Positions 10,444 to 24,500 of a DNA stretch of 64,000 bases are shown here, one piece after another (position 1 is the stretch's first letter; each line of letters opens with the position of its first letter). Under the pieces are notes generated by a model. That model searched no databases. It was given only the letters and a program-made list of their open reading frames with translations, and was not told the origin of the DNA. A program made the position numbers and the translations under genes. This DNA comes from Chrysoperla carnea (taxonomy: Eukaryota > Arthropoda > Insecta > Neuroptera > Chrysopidae), in assembly GCF_905475395.1 (NCBI RefSeq), contig NC_058338.1, forward strand, positions 77,201,435 through 77,265,434, given 5' to 3'.

Positions 10444-12044
10444 ATATCAAGTATACAAATTATTCAATGATTTTGAACATCGTTACTTTTATTTATTTAT
10501 TACAAAAAGAAATTAATTAATTAAAAACAAACAAACAAAAAAAATATAATTTATTTACATTTTAAAAAATATAATCATTATTTTTTATTTAAACATTATC
10601 TAATACTATTTATTATTTTTAATTACGATTTTTCTTTTTTTTTTAAATATTATATAATCACATTTTGTCAGTTTATTGTCAATGTAATAAATGATTTTGA
10701 TTGAATGTATTTATTTTATTTATTAATGTTTTATTATTTTGTTTTAAAAACTCAATGAAAAAATGCTAAAATATTTTGATGCTAACCTCAAAATTTGAAA
10801 GATAAATTCGATTATCAGTTTATTTTTTGGTTAAAAGACGTTTTTTTAACGCAAGTATTCAATTACGATGTTAATTTTTTTTTTTTTTAAATTAAGGTGT
10901 TTTTAAAAAACAGTTGATAAATTTTCTGGCTTATACGAGAGGCCCCACGTTGAGCGCTCAAATTGCAAGACCCAGATGCATGAGGCATTTTACTGTTTTG
11001 ATTTAAAGTAACCCTCAACATTGGCCGTGATGCATTGTCAATAAAAATATTGAAAATATTATTAATAAAATATTAATATTTAGGATTTTTCTACTTATGA
11101 TTTTACGCTTCTACGATTCGAATAAGAAGTGAAGTCTTATATATTTCGGGCGTATTGACTCCGTATGTTCCTTGTAGAAACTTCTACCATAAATCAAAAA
11201 AATGATTATAGTACTATTCTTTTTGTAATTGAAAATTTAACGAATAGATTGGTTCTTTCTATTGATTAACATCGACGGAAAATAAATACATCTTAATTTC
11301 TCTATTTCTTCAAATACTTTGCGTTTGTCTTAAATCGATTCATCTTAAAAAAAAATCGAAAAATTCCTGATTTTTTAAACAATGGCGCATCATTAATTTA
11401 TAAAAAATATTACTTACTAAATTAAAAAATTGTGAATAAAAACATACTTTCGCAATAAATAATAAAATTTATGGCATTAATTATTTTATAAATCGAAAAT
11501 TTTATACAAAATTGATTAGGTTTTTCGGTGAAACACAATTTTTTTTTTAAATACGTCTTTTATAACACAAGACGCTTGAATAATCCACTTTTTTTGATCA
11601 CATAAACAGAGAAAAAAATGTATATTTTTTTTTTAAATACAACGTGTGAATTAGAATACCACCACCGAAACGAGATCAAATTCAAAAATAACGATGTAAG
11701 AAATACACTGAAATATTTTTAAAAAATTTATCGGAATAAAATTTGTTAGCTTTTCGTTTTATACTTTCAGACATTATTTATGATTCCTTTTTTTTAATTG
11801 GAAAAATGAAAAAGATATTTAACAAAAATTATCGAACGAAATTTTTAGATATACATAGAAAAAATTAATCAATGCAGTTTTCTATGGATAAAATTGTCGA
11901 GCAAATAACTCCACTCTAAAAACAAATGTGTTATTTTTATTTTAGGAAAATACACAAAAAAAATGCGTAACGTAAAATGTGTAATAATACTCCATTTGTA
12001 TTTCGAGTGCGATCGATTTCAAAATATTTAATAATTTAGTCTGA

Positions 12045-13105
12045 TTAAACATGAAAAAGTTATGAACTCTGCATCAAATCAGACATTTTAGTTTTTGACA
12101 TGTTGTTTGTAATTTAAGGCAATGTTAAATCCAAATGTAGACATTAGCAAAAACAGGGCCATTCTTAAAAAAAATTTTATTTCAGTTTTTGTCGATTTTG
12201 ACCCCGAAGAACTAGTTTTTCATAAAAAAAAAAAAAAAAAAATGTAAGTTCATTTTTAATGTAGGCTAAACTTGAAACAATTTGAGATTAGAACGGTTTT
12301 TATAAGACTAATTAATAATTTCAGAGATACGGCTTTTCAAAACGAATAATTATCGGTGTCCGCCTAGATATTCTTAAAAATCATCCTGGCATCTCAAAAT
12401 TTCTAGGACGAACCAGGTCCATTAAAGAAAGCAAAATTTGATTAAAATAAATACATACTCAAAACTGATATCAAATTTTCACATATTTTTTATCGATATC
12501 TTTTTTAATATAATTTATCAATTTAGCAAAATTTCATCAATTTCAGTATCATTCAAGTTTCTGAAGACCCAGAATTTCCTTGGTAACCCTTTCTCTTCCT
12601 CTTTTGGGGTCTCAAAGTACCCCACTCAACCAAGAAAGCCAACTAAGAGGAAGGAAGATGTTATCCAAGAAAATATCATGTCTTCAGAAGCTTGAATGTT
12701 AGTAAAAATGATAACATTTTGCTAAATTGCTAAAATTGATGAAAAATATCTGAAAATGTGACATCAGTTTTGAGAATGAATTTATTTTAATCAAACTTAG
12801 ACCTCTGTGATGAAAATGTCAGGAGGATTTTTTAAGAATATCCTTCGTTTACTTCATATCGTCCGGTATGTCGGGAACTATTGGTTTTATAAAAACCATT
12901 CTGTCCTCAAATTGTTGAAAATTTAACTAACTTTAAAAATGAATCCATCAGTACTTCGAGACCAAAATTGGCAAAAACTGGAATAATAAGGTCAAAATTA
13001 TTGGAATTTTTTTTATTTTTAAGAATTACCCGATCGTTTGCCGAGCTCTAAAACAACATACCAGAAAAAACCTGATTTAATACAGCGAATTCAAATGTTT
13101 AATTT
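12045..13105. mobile_element. degenerate 1-kb foldback element
   Basis: A long, imperfect palindrome. Matched pairs include CTGCATCAAATCAG (12069-) with CTGATTTAATACAGCG (near 13070), AACAATTTGAG (near 12280) with CTCAAATTGTT (near 12906), GATATTCTTAAAAATCATCC (near 12367) with GGATTTTTTAAGAATATCC (near 12825), and TTTGATTAAAATAAAT (near 12438) with ATTTATTTTAATCAAA (near 12780). The centre is near 12.6 kb. The arms have diverged, so the element is old. The open frames across the centre are by-products of the palindrome. Confidence 0.7.
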
Positions 13106-14067
13106 AACTGAATTATAATTGGAAAAAAATTCCTTCAAGATGGTTTCTAAAAACTGGAAAAATGCCACAATCTTAAATTCTTAACAATAAACCACATTGA
13201 TTAATCTTTTATAATAAAAAAAAAGATTTAACATTTAAAAAATTATTTTTTAAAATAGAATTGATCTTAAAAATAGAATATTTTTTCTAATATTAATAAA
13301 AAATATTTTTAACTGTTTTTTGGTATAACTCGTCAAAACTTGGTCAATTCTTATTTTTTGGATAAGAATAATAAAAATCGAAAGACGCAATAGGGTAAAA
13401 ATACAAATTTCTTATCCATATAACAATTAGGGAAGACAATATTTTTTAAAATTCTGAATAATACTTAAAACGATATTTTAAATAACAAAATGGGAAACAT
13501 TTTAATTGAGTACGAAATTCACATTACACCATTTTCATCAGTGCGTGGTGGTTAAGTTTTGTTCAAAAATTTATACTTTTTATATAAAGTTTTTGTCATG
13601 ATTTTTCATAGAAAATTTTATATTTGTCAGTCCATTAATTGTTTCAGCACCAAGAATAAAGAATTTTTAAAAAATGACGTGTCCACAAAAAAAATTACAT
13701 CATATTTAGAAAATTATGGATATTATTTGGATGAGGTACCAATAAAAAGCAGCACAAGCCTTCATTTTAAACATTTGAGCATTCAAATTTGTGACTCGTA
13801 TGATTTTTTTAAAAATTATTAGTGAGTTAATAATGGTATCACAATATAACGATTTTCATTTTCGCACAAAACGGTTACATAATTTGTAAATAATAGTCAA
13901 AATTAAATTGGATAATTTTAGAATTTATTTGTGCATAAAGGAATTTTGAAATCAAATAAATTGGACTTTTGTTAATTTGACTAGATTTGATCCCAAAGAA
14001 AGAAACATAACCTAAATAATTGAATATTGCCCATTTTGTAAATTTTCTGATTATATATTAAACCGAC

Positions 14068-14576
14068 CACAAGCACATGCTGAAATTTTTAGGGTAAAAT
14101 GACCAACCAGGAAATATGCTGAAGAAGTTCCTCCCACATGTAAAAGTTAGTTTAAGCACTATGGCGTCACTATTGTGCGGTACAGGTTACTACAGGAGAA
14201 AATATTGTTGTCACATCCCTTGGTATCTCACCTCTGCACCAGCAAATATGTACGGCGTTGCTGGATACTAACTCTGCATAAGTATTCGTAGCATATAACA
14301 TAAATGCCGTACACGTAGGGCTTCGGACAGTTTTTTTTAACTTCCGATACCGAAGTTACCGGATTTATATATGTACGGCATTTATGTAATTCGCCTCGAA
14401 TACTTATGCAGAGTTAGTATGCAGCAACGCTGTATATATTTGCTGGTGCAGGGGCGACAAATCAAGGAAAAAATAACGGCATTGTGCTTAAACTTACTTT
14501 TACAAATAGGAGCATGTTTTTCAACATGTTTTCCTGATGGGTCATTTAACCCGAAAAATTTCAGCATGGGCTTGTG
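14068..14576. mobile_element. 510-bp foldback element
   Basis: The left end CACAAGCACATGCTGAAAT faces the right end ATTTCAGCATGGGCTTGTG. Further inside, TGCACCAGCAAATATGTACG faces its inverted counterpart near 14425-14450, and ACTAACTCTGCATAAGTATT faces AATACTTATGCAGAGTTAGT exactly. The loop is near 14320. Non-coding, and the inner arms are better conserved than the outer ones. Confidence 0.75.
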
Positions 14577-15544
14577 ATCTATATGGCATTCAATGCGTTT
14601 TTCGTAAATCGGCAAAACTAATAAGAACCACCCGGGATTACTTACGATGCTGAAGTAATTTTTCTGATGTTAGCAATATCATAAACAAGGAGTTTTCCCT
14701 GTTCGATAACTAGCGAAAGAAAAATGATACAAATATTAGATTAGCGTCAATCGATGCACGATAACGTCAAGCTTATGTATCCCCATAGTCCGGTCCTTGA
14801 ATTTTCTCGTAATAAAATTATCCAATTTAATATTAATCATATTACAAATTACGCCACGTCTAAATTAGTAATTAATATACTAGTATTAAATATTTTTCAC
14901 AATGTTTTCAAAAAATTAAAATGGAAAAAAAAAAGAAATCACAAAAAGAAATCTGGTTTCAAACAAAATCAACTGAATCGAGATCAAAACGAGAGATTAA
15001 AAACAAAACCATTTCCAAAAACAAAAAAATAGAGAGTGAGACATTAAAAAAAAATTCTTTTTAAACACACAAGTAGTTTTGGAATCATCATCATTTTACA
15101 AAACTTTATGTTGTTCAATTCTTTTTTTTTTTTTGAATACCACGGTATTTAAAATCACTCTTAATTATTTTAAAATAAAATTAAAAAATATACGAACACA
15201 GCACATACTGAAAAAGCCCTTGCTGTATTTAAAATAAGCCATCAATCAAAAAAATTCAGGAAAAAAATCTGAATCGTTTTACGAAAAAGGAAAGAAATGT
15301 TGTGTGGCACCTTTTTTTTAAGTTTAGAGCAGTTTTTTTTATGGGAATACTGTGTGTAATAGTAATAGGGCGTAATATTTATAAAACACAGGTATTTTAT
15401 GATTTAAGTAGTTAGTCTTTTGTCGAAATTATGAGAAAAAAACAAAAATTTGACACGCATGAAAATTACTTTTTTAGGCACCTTTGGTATTTTTTTAAAA
15501 TAAATTTCAGTCTGAAATTATTTCATATAGTGTTTTTACTCTCT

Positions 15545-18500
15545 TCAATCATCTTCTTTTTTCTCTGGTTTCAACTCGACTATTGCATGTAACTCTTCAG
15601 GGCTACATCTGCAAAGAAATAGAAAAAAATGTTTTATTAAAGTGATGATTACAAATTATAGTTTTTTTTTTGGGTTGCTTCTAAAAACTTTTGATCGGAA
15701 AAAAACGGGATTTAAACGGGGGTGTAAACATCGTGCGTTAAATGTAGTCGAAATTTGAAGGTGACAAAATAAATATTGGAGGGTATTTTTTGATGAAAAG
15801 AAGAAGTTTTCTGGATCGTATAAAAAAACTAAACGTATTTTAAGGAAAAACGTGAATAAAACTTACCCAAGCAAACTTTGTAAATCACAAACAAAACGAT
15901 ATACATAACGTTTGCCAGCCGTTTTATGTATAATATTTTTGTCATAATAATATCGAAGACCACGACTTAATTTTTCATAATTCATTTTTGGTTTATTTTT
16001 ACGTATACCCCAACGGCGTGCAACTTCATCAGGATCGGTAAGCTTAAACTCCCAACCATCGCCAGTCCATGAGATAAATCCTTGACATGATTTATCGGTT
16101 AATAATTCTAATAAAAATTGCCATAATTGAATTGGCCCTGATCCTGTAAAAGAAATAATATTGTTAAATATAATCTCCAAAGATGAGAGTAATAAAAGTA
16201 TTTGTAACTGATTTAGTTTTCAAGAAATTACCTGTGAAGCAAGGGCCAGAATTAGCATTATTTGGATATCCGCTAAGCATTGCTGATTGCATCATTGGTT
16301 TAGTGTCCATTAATGAATCTCGGCCACCAGTTAGGCCAGCTGAAATAAATGCAGGATGTGTATGATGTACATGACCTAAATCAGATCCAGGTCCCCATTG
16401 ATCTTGTGGTCCCCCACTGCCCGCACTTCCTGGTACTGTTTGAAATGGTGTACCATCGTAAGGTGTTCCAAAACCATCACTGTATCCGTCGTTATAGCGT
16501 GCTGTAATATTAAAAAAAAAGTTCGTTAGTAATTATTCTTAACCAAAAATAATGTTTCTTTGGACTTACCTCTTTTAAAATGGCTCATATACGATGAATT
16601 ATATTTATCCATAATATTATTACCAGCATAAAATTCTGGAGAACTTTCTAAATATGGTGCTGAGTTCGTGTTTGGATCTAGCGCATGATAATCTGGATCG
16701 GGATCATGCCCTAAATGATACGGTGTTTGTTGTTGATGATGTGGTAGGATATAATTTCCTGCCATTCCTGGACCCTGAGAATCATCTACACCTAATTGTT
16801 GTCCTAAGCCATCATTCATTGAGCTATAACCGCCGGATTCTGTAATAAAAAGTTAAACATGTTATAAATAATATTATTGAGAGTTATCTCGACTAAATAG
16901 AAAACTTTCAATTTGAAACCTTATAATTTGCCCTAAAGATGGGTTAGTGTTATTAATAATAGAATTTTCCCAGCGTCATTGTTGCCGAGTAATACCCCAT
17001 GGTTTTTAAATATAAGGTAACTTGCAGGTGTCCTGGAATGTCTAATAATGCTCGTGTTCGACCGATAACTTTATTTTATTTTTGATGAGTTCGTCAGTTT
17101 AGTAATTCCGTGGATTATCCCTATGTTTTGCCATATCAGGTACAATTGAAATTTACGCTTTCAAAGCCCTTTCACACAATCCTTTGCTATTTTAGAAAAT
17201 AAGAAAACTGAGATTACGGATTGGATACTTGATTACTACAAATTATAGTGTTTTCTGAATAAGCCCCACAATTTAATTTATCTTCGAACCTTAAGATTCA
17301 TCAGTATAAAATACCAAACTCTTCGACACTAAACATAAAGCGAATGAATTCGGCCCCAAGGCCTCTAACGACCTCAATTTATTCTCAAATTTTAAATGGG
17401 TGAGATTTCTAGCTTGCTAAAAAACATTATAATGTGAAGCTATGATAATATATTAATTTTATATATGGATCAGAGTACAAGTGGGCCACTTTTGACAAGC
17501 AGAACAGTCAGTGTGGGATGAACAAAACGAAGAGTTAAAGCGCTAAAACTGACGCTTATGGGATACATGGAAGTCGGAATCCGCTAAGAAGTGTGTAACA
17601 ACCCACCTGCCAAAGTAAATAGCCCTGAAAATGGATGACGCTGAAGCGTTATGCTTATACTCTATCGTTAGTTGGTATTTTCTATAAAAGATATATCTCT
17701 TTTATCATGAAATCCTAACGAGTAGGAGGGTCGCGGTGGTGTGCGTGGAAGGATTGGCTGAGAGGCCATCTGGACCCGCCATCGGCGCAGATCTTGGTTG
17801 TTCTTGAAAATACTCCAGTGGAGTTCTACCCATTCCTGCCTGAAAGATATTTTTGATGCAATGTTCGAAGAGAATAGAACTGAGCATGGTAATAGTGCGT
17901 ATCAGTTCATTGTGAAGGTAGATGGAAACAGACGGGTCAATCCAAGATGTGGTTAATCGGCAGGGACTTGCGACAGTGTTGCCCGTAATTATTCTGTGAT
18001 ATGCAACTTCCGTGGACTGTGAGGTTTTTTTTAATATAGTCGACGAGACGTGGAACAAAAGTTTCGTCAATAATGAGAACTATAGTGCGTTGAATATCTC
18101 GCCTGGAGTGTCTAAATGACTAAAGATGGGTCATGTCTGAGTCTACCGAAACTTTAAAAAGAAATCATTAAAAGCAAAGAAACAAACCTTCTTTAAGATA
18201 ATGTAAAGGTGGACTTCGTTGCATATGATGATGAGAATGATGTTGTTGTTGTTGCTGCGCATGCATAAACGATTGCGTAGTATGTTGTTGATGTGACGAC
18301 ACTGGTGGTGATTGCACCGTATTATTATTATTACCAACTGGTGATTGTTGTTGTTGTTGAGGTGGTGGTGGACCAACAGTTGTACCACCTGGTGTTGTAT
18401 GCTGCTGTGATGGTGGTGATGATCGATCATCTCGACCACCAATCATTTGAGGTGTTGCACCACCGCCACTATGATGATCTTCATGTGTATGCTGTTGTTG

Positions 18501-21500
18501 TTGATGATGCTGTTGCTGCTGCGGATGATGTTGAGGATGATGTTGTGAATGTTGGGGATGCGGATGATGTTGTTGGGGGTGATTTGTGTTGTGTGACGAT
18601 GTTGGCGGTGCTATTGCAGATTGTTGTGTTGGTGGCGGACATATTGTTGTGGTACTTCCACGTAAGTGATTGTTGTAACCACCTGTAAAAATAAAAAATA
18701 AAATGTTTTATCATCCTGAATCAAAATATGTTTCTTGCGAAATAATATCGTTTTTTTACAAAATACAATCGGTTTGTTTTGATTTTCTGATAATTTATGC
18801 TCATATTTTTGAAACATTGACTTTCGATGCTCGAATTATGTTTACTAGTTTTGGATAAATCTATGAAAACATATCCATCTACCGTTTTACCATAAAATCA
18901 ATGTTAAATATGCCTACTTTTGAAGTCATTCATTTAATTTAAATAATCGGGCAACTGCCACCCCCCCCTAAAATTTTCTGAATTGATTTAGTCCAATTTC
19001 ATATTACCTTGGTGCTCGTACATCCTTAAAAAATTCAAAATTTTTAACAAAATGCCTTTGGATAAAACAATAAAAAATGATCTCCGCTACGTTCTCGTTA
19101 CTTTTTAACAACCATAAAGTTCAGGCATGATTTTTATCCAAACCAACGGAATAGATACTCTAAAATTTAAGCACAAAGACAGTTCTACTCAAAATATGCT
19201 TCGCGTAGGATTTCGGACATTAAAGAACAAAAATCAAGACAAAAATTCGTTGTCATCAATTTCGATAAAACTGAGTATCTTTTAAGGTAATTTTCCAGAA
19301 AAGAATCATTTTCGTCCAGAATCTCAATTAAAGAATCATTTTCTAGCAATTTCTAAAATTTTAAGGATCTAAGTAAAATTATTTTTAGAAAATATTTTAG
19401 TTCTGCCTATGAGAGTCATTTTTATAAACTTAACGTCTCGCATCTCTCCATAAATTCGTTGTATATCAACTTCCGAAGTGTTTTTCAATACCGAATATCA
19501 ATGGAATCATCAGCCTTTCCAATTAAAAAGGAGAAAAATGCGAAAAGCTAGATGGATTTTCTAATTAAGTAAACTATTATTATTCAATTCTTCATATTTT
19601 AATGTTAGAAACTAAATGACCTTCGTTTTCCTACCAAAATCAACTATTTTAATGGAATATTTAAAACTAAATAAATTATTACATAAATTGATAAAATTTC
19701 TGCGTATAAATAAATTAAAAATTATAATTAATTTAAAAACCACAAAAATAATTTTGATAATTAGAGTAGGAAAATTTATTTTGCCAATACTGTTTAAATT
19801 TATCAAATTTTTGTTCGGAGCGAGAAAAAAAAACAGTCCAACAATTTTTATTAAATGAGTATATAAATTTTATTTCAACATTTTGTGATTGGTGATTAGG
19901 AATATACGCCTTGTGAATGCGCGAGCCAATGGTCGTGGTATGGATGTTGAGTATGTGAACTGAGATTGGCCGCGCCTCTAACAACACGATCATCATCACA
20001 AGAGTATAATAAATACCTGCCTCTCTGTGACGAGTATATCTCATCATGCAACAACAAAACGAACTAGAGAAGTACTTACTTGCTATCAATATTATATTTA
20101 AACAAAAACAGCGAACTTCATGTACAAATAAATGAAGTATATTGTATAGAAATTTTTTTATTTCAGTTGGAAATATAACAAATCTAATGGCGAATTTATT
20201 TATCGATTATATGAGCGTTAACGCTGTGCTAACAAATTAGATAAAGTATCCCATAATCACCGTATTCGTACAACAATATAATGTTAAAGAACATAAAATT
20301 CTGAGTAAGGAAATCCATTGTCGAAAACCTTTAAGAAGGAAATGTACCTACTACAATTTAGTTCAGCCAAAAAACGAGATAAGATTTTATGAGGTACACA
20401 CTTTGTGACCATGGCGAATAGATTCTTAATGTTTTCAAAAACAAAAATCCAAAAAAAATACACAAAAATTTTGCTTTAATTACTGCCAGGCAAGTTAATA
20501 AAAAATTTTGATTTTTTGTAGACATCCATCCCATGTAATATTATCGGTGAAAATCAATACTATTTCTAAAAAATTACCATTTTTACAAAATTTTTCAAAA
20601 AACCTGCCGAAAAAGAACGTTCCCGGGCAAATTTTTGTGCAACTTTTTAGGATTTTTGTTTTTGATAACATTACGAACTCATCCCATATAATCAAGAAGT
20701 GTGTACCTCATAAAAGCTAGTCTCCAATTGACTAAATATTTTTTCTAAAGTTTATATTTAAAGAAATATTATTATTCAATGAAAATTAAATATATTGTAC
20801 AAATAATTTGGTGTACAACTTCTAATTTGAAGATGTTTGAAGATGAATCCATGTTAGATAAAACTCGACGAAATCATTCGAAAGGGTAAAATTTTCAATA
20901 TCTAGCTTAGTTTCGACATATTGAACCATGAAAATAAAGATATAAATATACAAGAACAGAAATCACTCTTTACATGGAATAATTCCCATTAATTTCAACA
21001 AAGAAAACTTAAGGACGTTCCCAAAAAATAACGTTTTCTTAGAATCATTATTAAGTCGTGTATATGAAGTCGTAGCAGGTAAATTTTTTAATACCCCTTA
21101 GTGTGTTAAATACATAGATTTGAGCTATTAAAGTTTATGAATCCTATATTAAAGTGTTTTTAAAGGTATGCTTTATTATGTAACAAGGCTAATTTTCTTA
21201 AGATTAATTTGGAAAAATAAGAAAATGTGTTTAAAATCAATGAAAATCCAGTCAACTTTTTACTCTTTTACCTATGAATACTAAAAAAATTGAAATTGTT
21301 AGTGTGATTAATGAAATTAAGAATTTCGATACATTTTTCTTCTTCTTTTCGTTTTTTAAGGGTATTTCGAATAAGAATTGTCGTTTATTATTTTTACATT
21401 CTCAAATACTACTTTCTTATATAGAAAAAAAACTGTAAACAGTGCAACCTTAATATAACGAACCTCAATATAACGAATTCCTCGATTTAACAAATTTTTC

Positions 21501-24500
21501 GCAATCCCCTTGAATTGTCCATAAGAGTCAATATAAAATATACCTCTACATTACGAATATTTTTTGCGAACAGCCTCTTTATAACGAATTTTCAACTACA
21601 TAAAAAATTTAAATACCTCTAAATAACGAAATTCGTCAATTCAAAACCTTTATATAACGTATAAAGTCCCACCAATATATGACAGTTAGTATACTCCATA
21701 GTATGTAATTCATGTCGCGAGAGGTTCCGACACTTTTTACCTCTTTATAACGAATTTTAGACCAACTTAACCTCAATATAACAAACCTCAGTTTAACGAA
21801 TTACTTGATATAACGAATATTTACTGGTTCCCTTCAGATTCGTTATATCGAGGTTGCACTGTATATAACAATATTTCATTTCAATAACCTTTCAAGTAAA
21901 TGAATTTTGAAACTATTAAGAACCATAGGGAATGTTGGTGGAAGCGATGGGAAGACTGATACAGAAATTCGTTAAATATATTATCGCATTATTGTCGGAT
22001 AGAATTGATGCTGAACAAAAGAAAATTGTTTCAACCTCTTATATTTATGTATAATTTTTTATTGAAAAGCTTGTACAGGGAAGTACTTTGCAAGGCTTCT
22101 GAGGCCTCTAGAGGTACAAAATTGAGAAACGAGGCAAATCTGACCATGAGCTTGTATTGAATAATAAAATTGTACCTCTGTCAAGAAGTTGATCGTATTT
22201 GCTGATCGTATTCATAACATTGATCATTTGATATATGGTGACTAATATTAAGTATCTCTACTGTTTCATGATGAGACGATTACCGACAAATATACAATAT
22301 ATATGTAGGTATACTAGAGGATGATCAAATAATAGTTATACACTTTTAAATTAGAATAAAAACAAACCAATACAAGATATCAATATTGGATCATAGAATG
22401 TTTATTTAAAAATGATTTCATGTAACTCAACAACTGTTCGTGGTACAAAAAAATTAAATTATCAATTAATCATCTTTTTATACGTCTTTTGTGATAAAAG
22501 ACGAAATTAACTATCAAAGTTAGTAACATTTTTAAAAGCACTTATTGACTAAAAAAACAGCATTTATTACCTCTTTATATACCACTGTGTAAAAAGAGCT
22601 GTTTTTAATAATTAATTTATCGTAAGCCGTAGAAAGAATAGACTTGAAATTTATACAGAATGCGTATTAAGTGCTTATTAATTGACACACAAAATTTCAG
22701 TTTTTTGGTAACTCTTTCGTGAGGCATGTGGAGTTTTTTAATTTAGTTATTTTGAAATTGAATCAAGTAGATCCATTATTTCATGGATTATATTTTTTGA
22801 AAAAGAAAATAGCTTTGCTGTTATCATGAAAGGCGTTCTGGATCCAATATCTAATATCAAAAATGTGATAAAAATCATATTGCGATATCCCATACCGTTT
22901 TATTCTTTCAAACTAAAAACGTATAACCCCCACTTGATCACCCTATAGGTAGGTATGTTTACAAAGTACCTATCGTATATTGTTTGTGTATGTAATGTAA
23001 CTTTGAATTTAAATCATCGGACCATATCAAATTCACATCAAAATTTTTTTATTACTAAATATACGTTCATTATAATAATATAGGTATATATGAACAATTT
23101 TTTATTTTTTATTCTAGTTTACAAATAATTTGATCAGTTTAAATCAATCCACTAAAAATTGGATAACTACAAAGTGTACATATTTAGATAGACAGATATT
23201 GGAAAATCCCAGAGAGGAGGCAAGCGAAAGGTGCTCGATATTGGTAAATCATGAAAAATTATGATAAAAACAAGTGACAATAAACAATTGACTGAGTGAA
23301 GTGTTGAAATATCCTGTTTAGACAATGTTGAATATCAGTGCTTGTAGAAAGCAAATTTATGGCGCGGCCATAATTTGTTCTATTTTTCGAAGTATTTTGT
23401 AGAAAACTTTTTTGGTTTTCAGAATCCTATCACAAGCTAGACTCTTTGGTTAAAACTTTCCACGAATTTTCAACTCTCTATCTGCTATAGTTCTGGAGAC
23501 AATGGATACCAAAGTTTTGTCCTAATTTGCATCCTCACGGGAAAACAATGATATTTAAAAAAAAATTTCAAATAAAGTTGCTTATTTTTAATATTTTTTA
23601 CATTTACACTTTTTTCTATTTCTAATGGTTTATAAGATGGGTCGCACGGATCCAAGACTCAATTGACCTATGTTGCTCATTTGCAAACTCACTCGTGATC
23701 ACGGACGGACAAACGGATACACGAACAGATGGTAATGGACTAATTAGATGATTTTATGAGCATCTATACCAAAATTTTGTTTGTATCGTCAATATTTCTA
23801 AGTGTTACAAACATGGAACTAAAATTAGTACTCATTGATATATATATATTTCATATATACAGTCAGTAAAGTTTAATTAATTAAACTAAAAATAAAATAG
23901 TTTAATTAATTAAAGTTTAATTTTAGTTTATAGTAGAGTTTAATTTAATAACATTGTATTTTCATAGTTTCAAATATGGAGTGAAGAGTAAATAAGTATC
24001 ATCTCTTATAGCTGTTTGACTAAAAAAGTTTTCACAAAATAGCATTAAATAAAGAGGCTAGCTATAATGACGCTTCTCTATCCATCTCTAGTAACTTTGT
24101 TTAGTTATCTAACCTTCCCTTATTACTTTGATCACATCTTTTGAAATATACAATTTTTCCTACAGCAACGCTATCCTTATTTAATGCTTATAGTTTCAAT
24201 AAACATGATAATAGTACTTAATTAACAGGTTAGTTACAAGATTTATTTATATAAATCAATGTTTTAATTGTTCAGATTGTATGAAAACAACAATATTTTG
24301 ATACAAAAATCATTTGAATGTTTCACTCATAATTTAAATAAATTGTATTTAATTATAGTCATATTTAATTTTAGTATGACATCAGCGTATTGTGTATAGG
24401 TACTGTGTACTGTGTAGTGTACCAACTTAAACAATATTATTTAGTTATTTACTTTTTTTTTTTTTTTTTAATTTATTATTTTATTTATCATTAATTACTA

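Larger units (their letters stand above)
9743..15544. other. gene-free region downstream of pointed
   Basis: No supported gene. It is highly AT-rich with long A and T runs. The MITE at about 10214-10443, the foldback at about 12045-13105 and the foldback at 14068-14576 are listed separately. The long 3' UTR of pointed (minus strand) probably occupies the end near 15.0-15.5 kb, but I could not place a clear polyadenylation signal. Confidence 0.45.

Noticed and set aside
12438..12695. 85-codon open frame on the plus strand
   Set aside because: It lies across the centre of the 12-13 kb palindrome, its composition is low-complexity, and it has no family resemblance. It is a by-product of the repeat.
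16183..16845. Plus-strand open frames opposite the pointed exons
   Set aside because: They are antisense to exons 3-5, whose splice phases and ETS domain leave no doubt about the coding strand.
18293..18688. 131-codon plus-strand open frame rich in Val/Asp/Tyr
   Set aside because: Antisense shadow of the Gln/His-rich exon of pointed.
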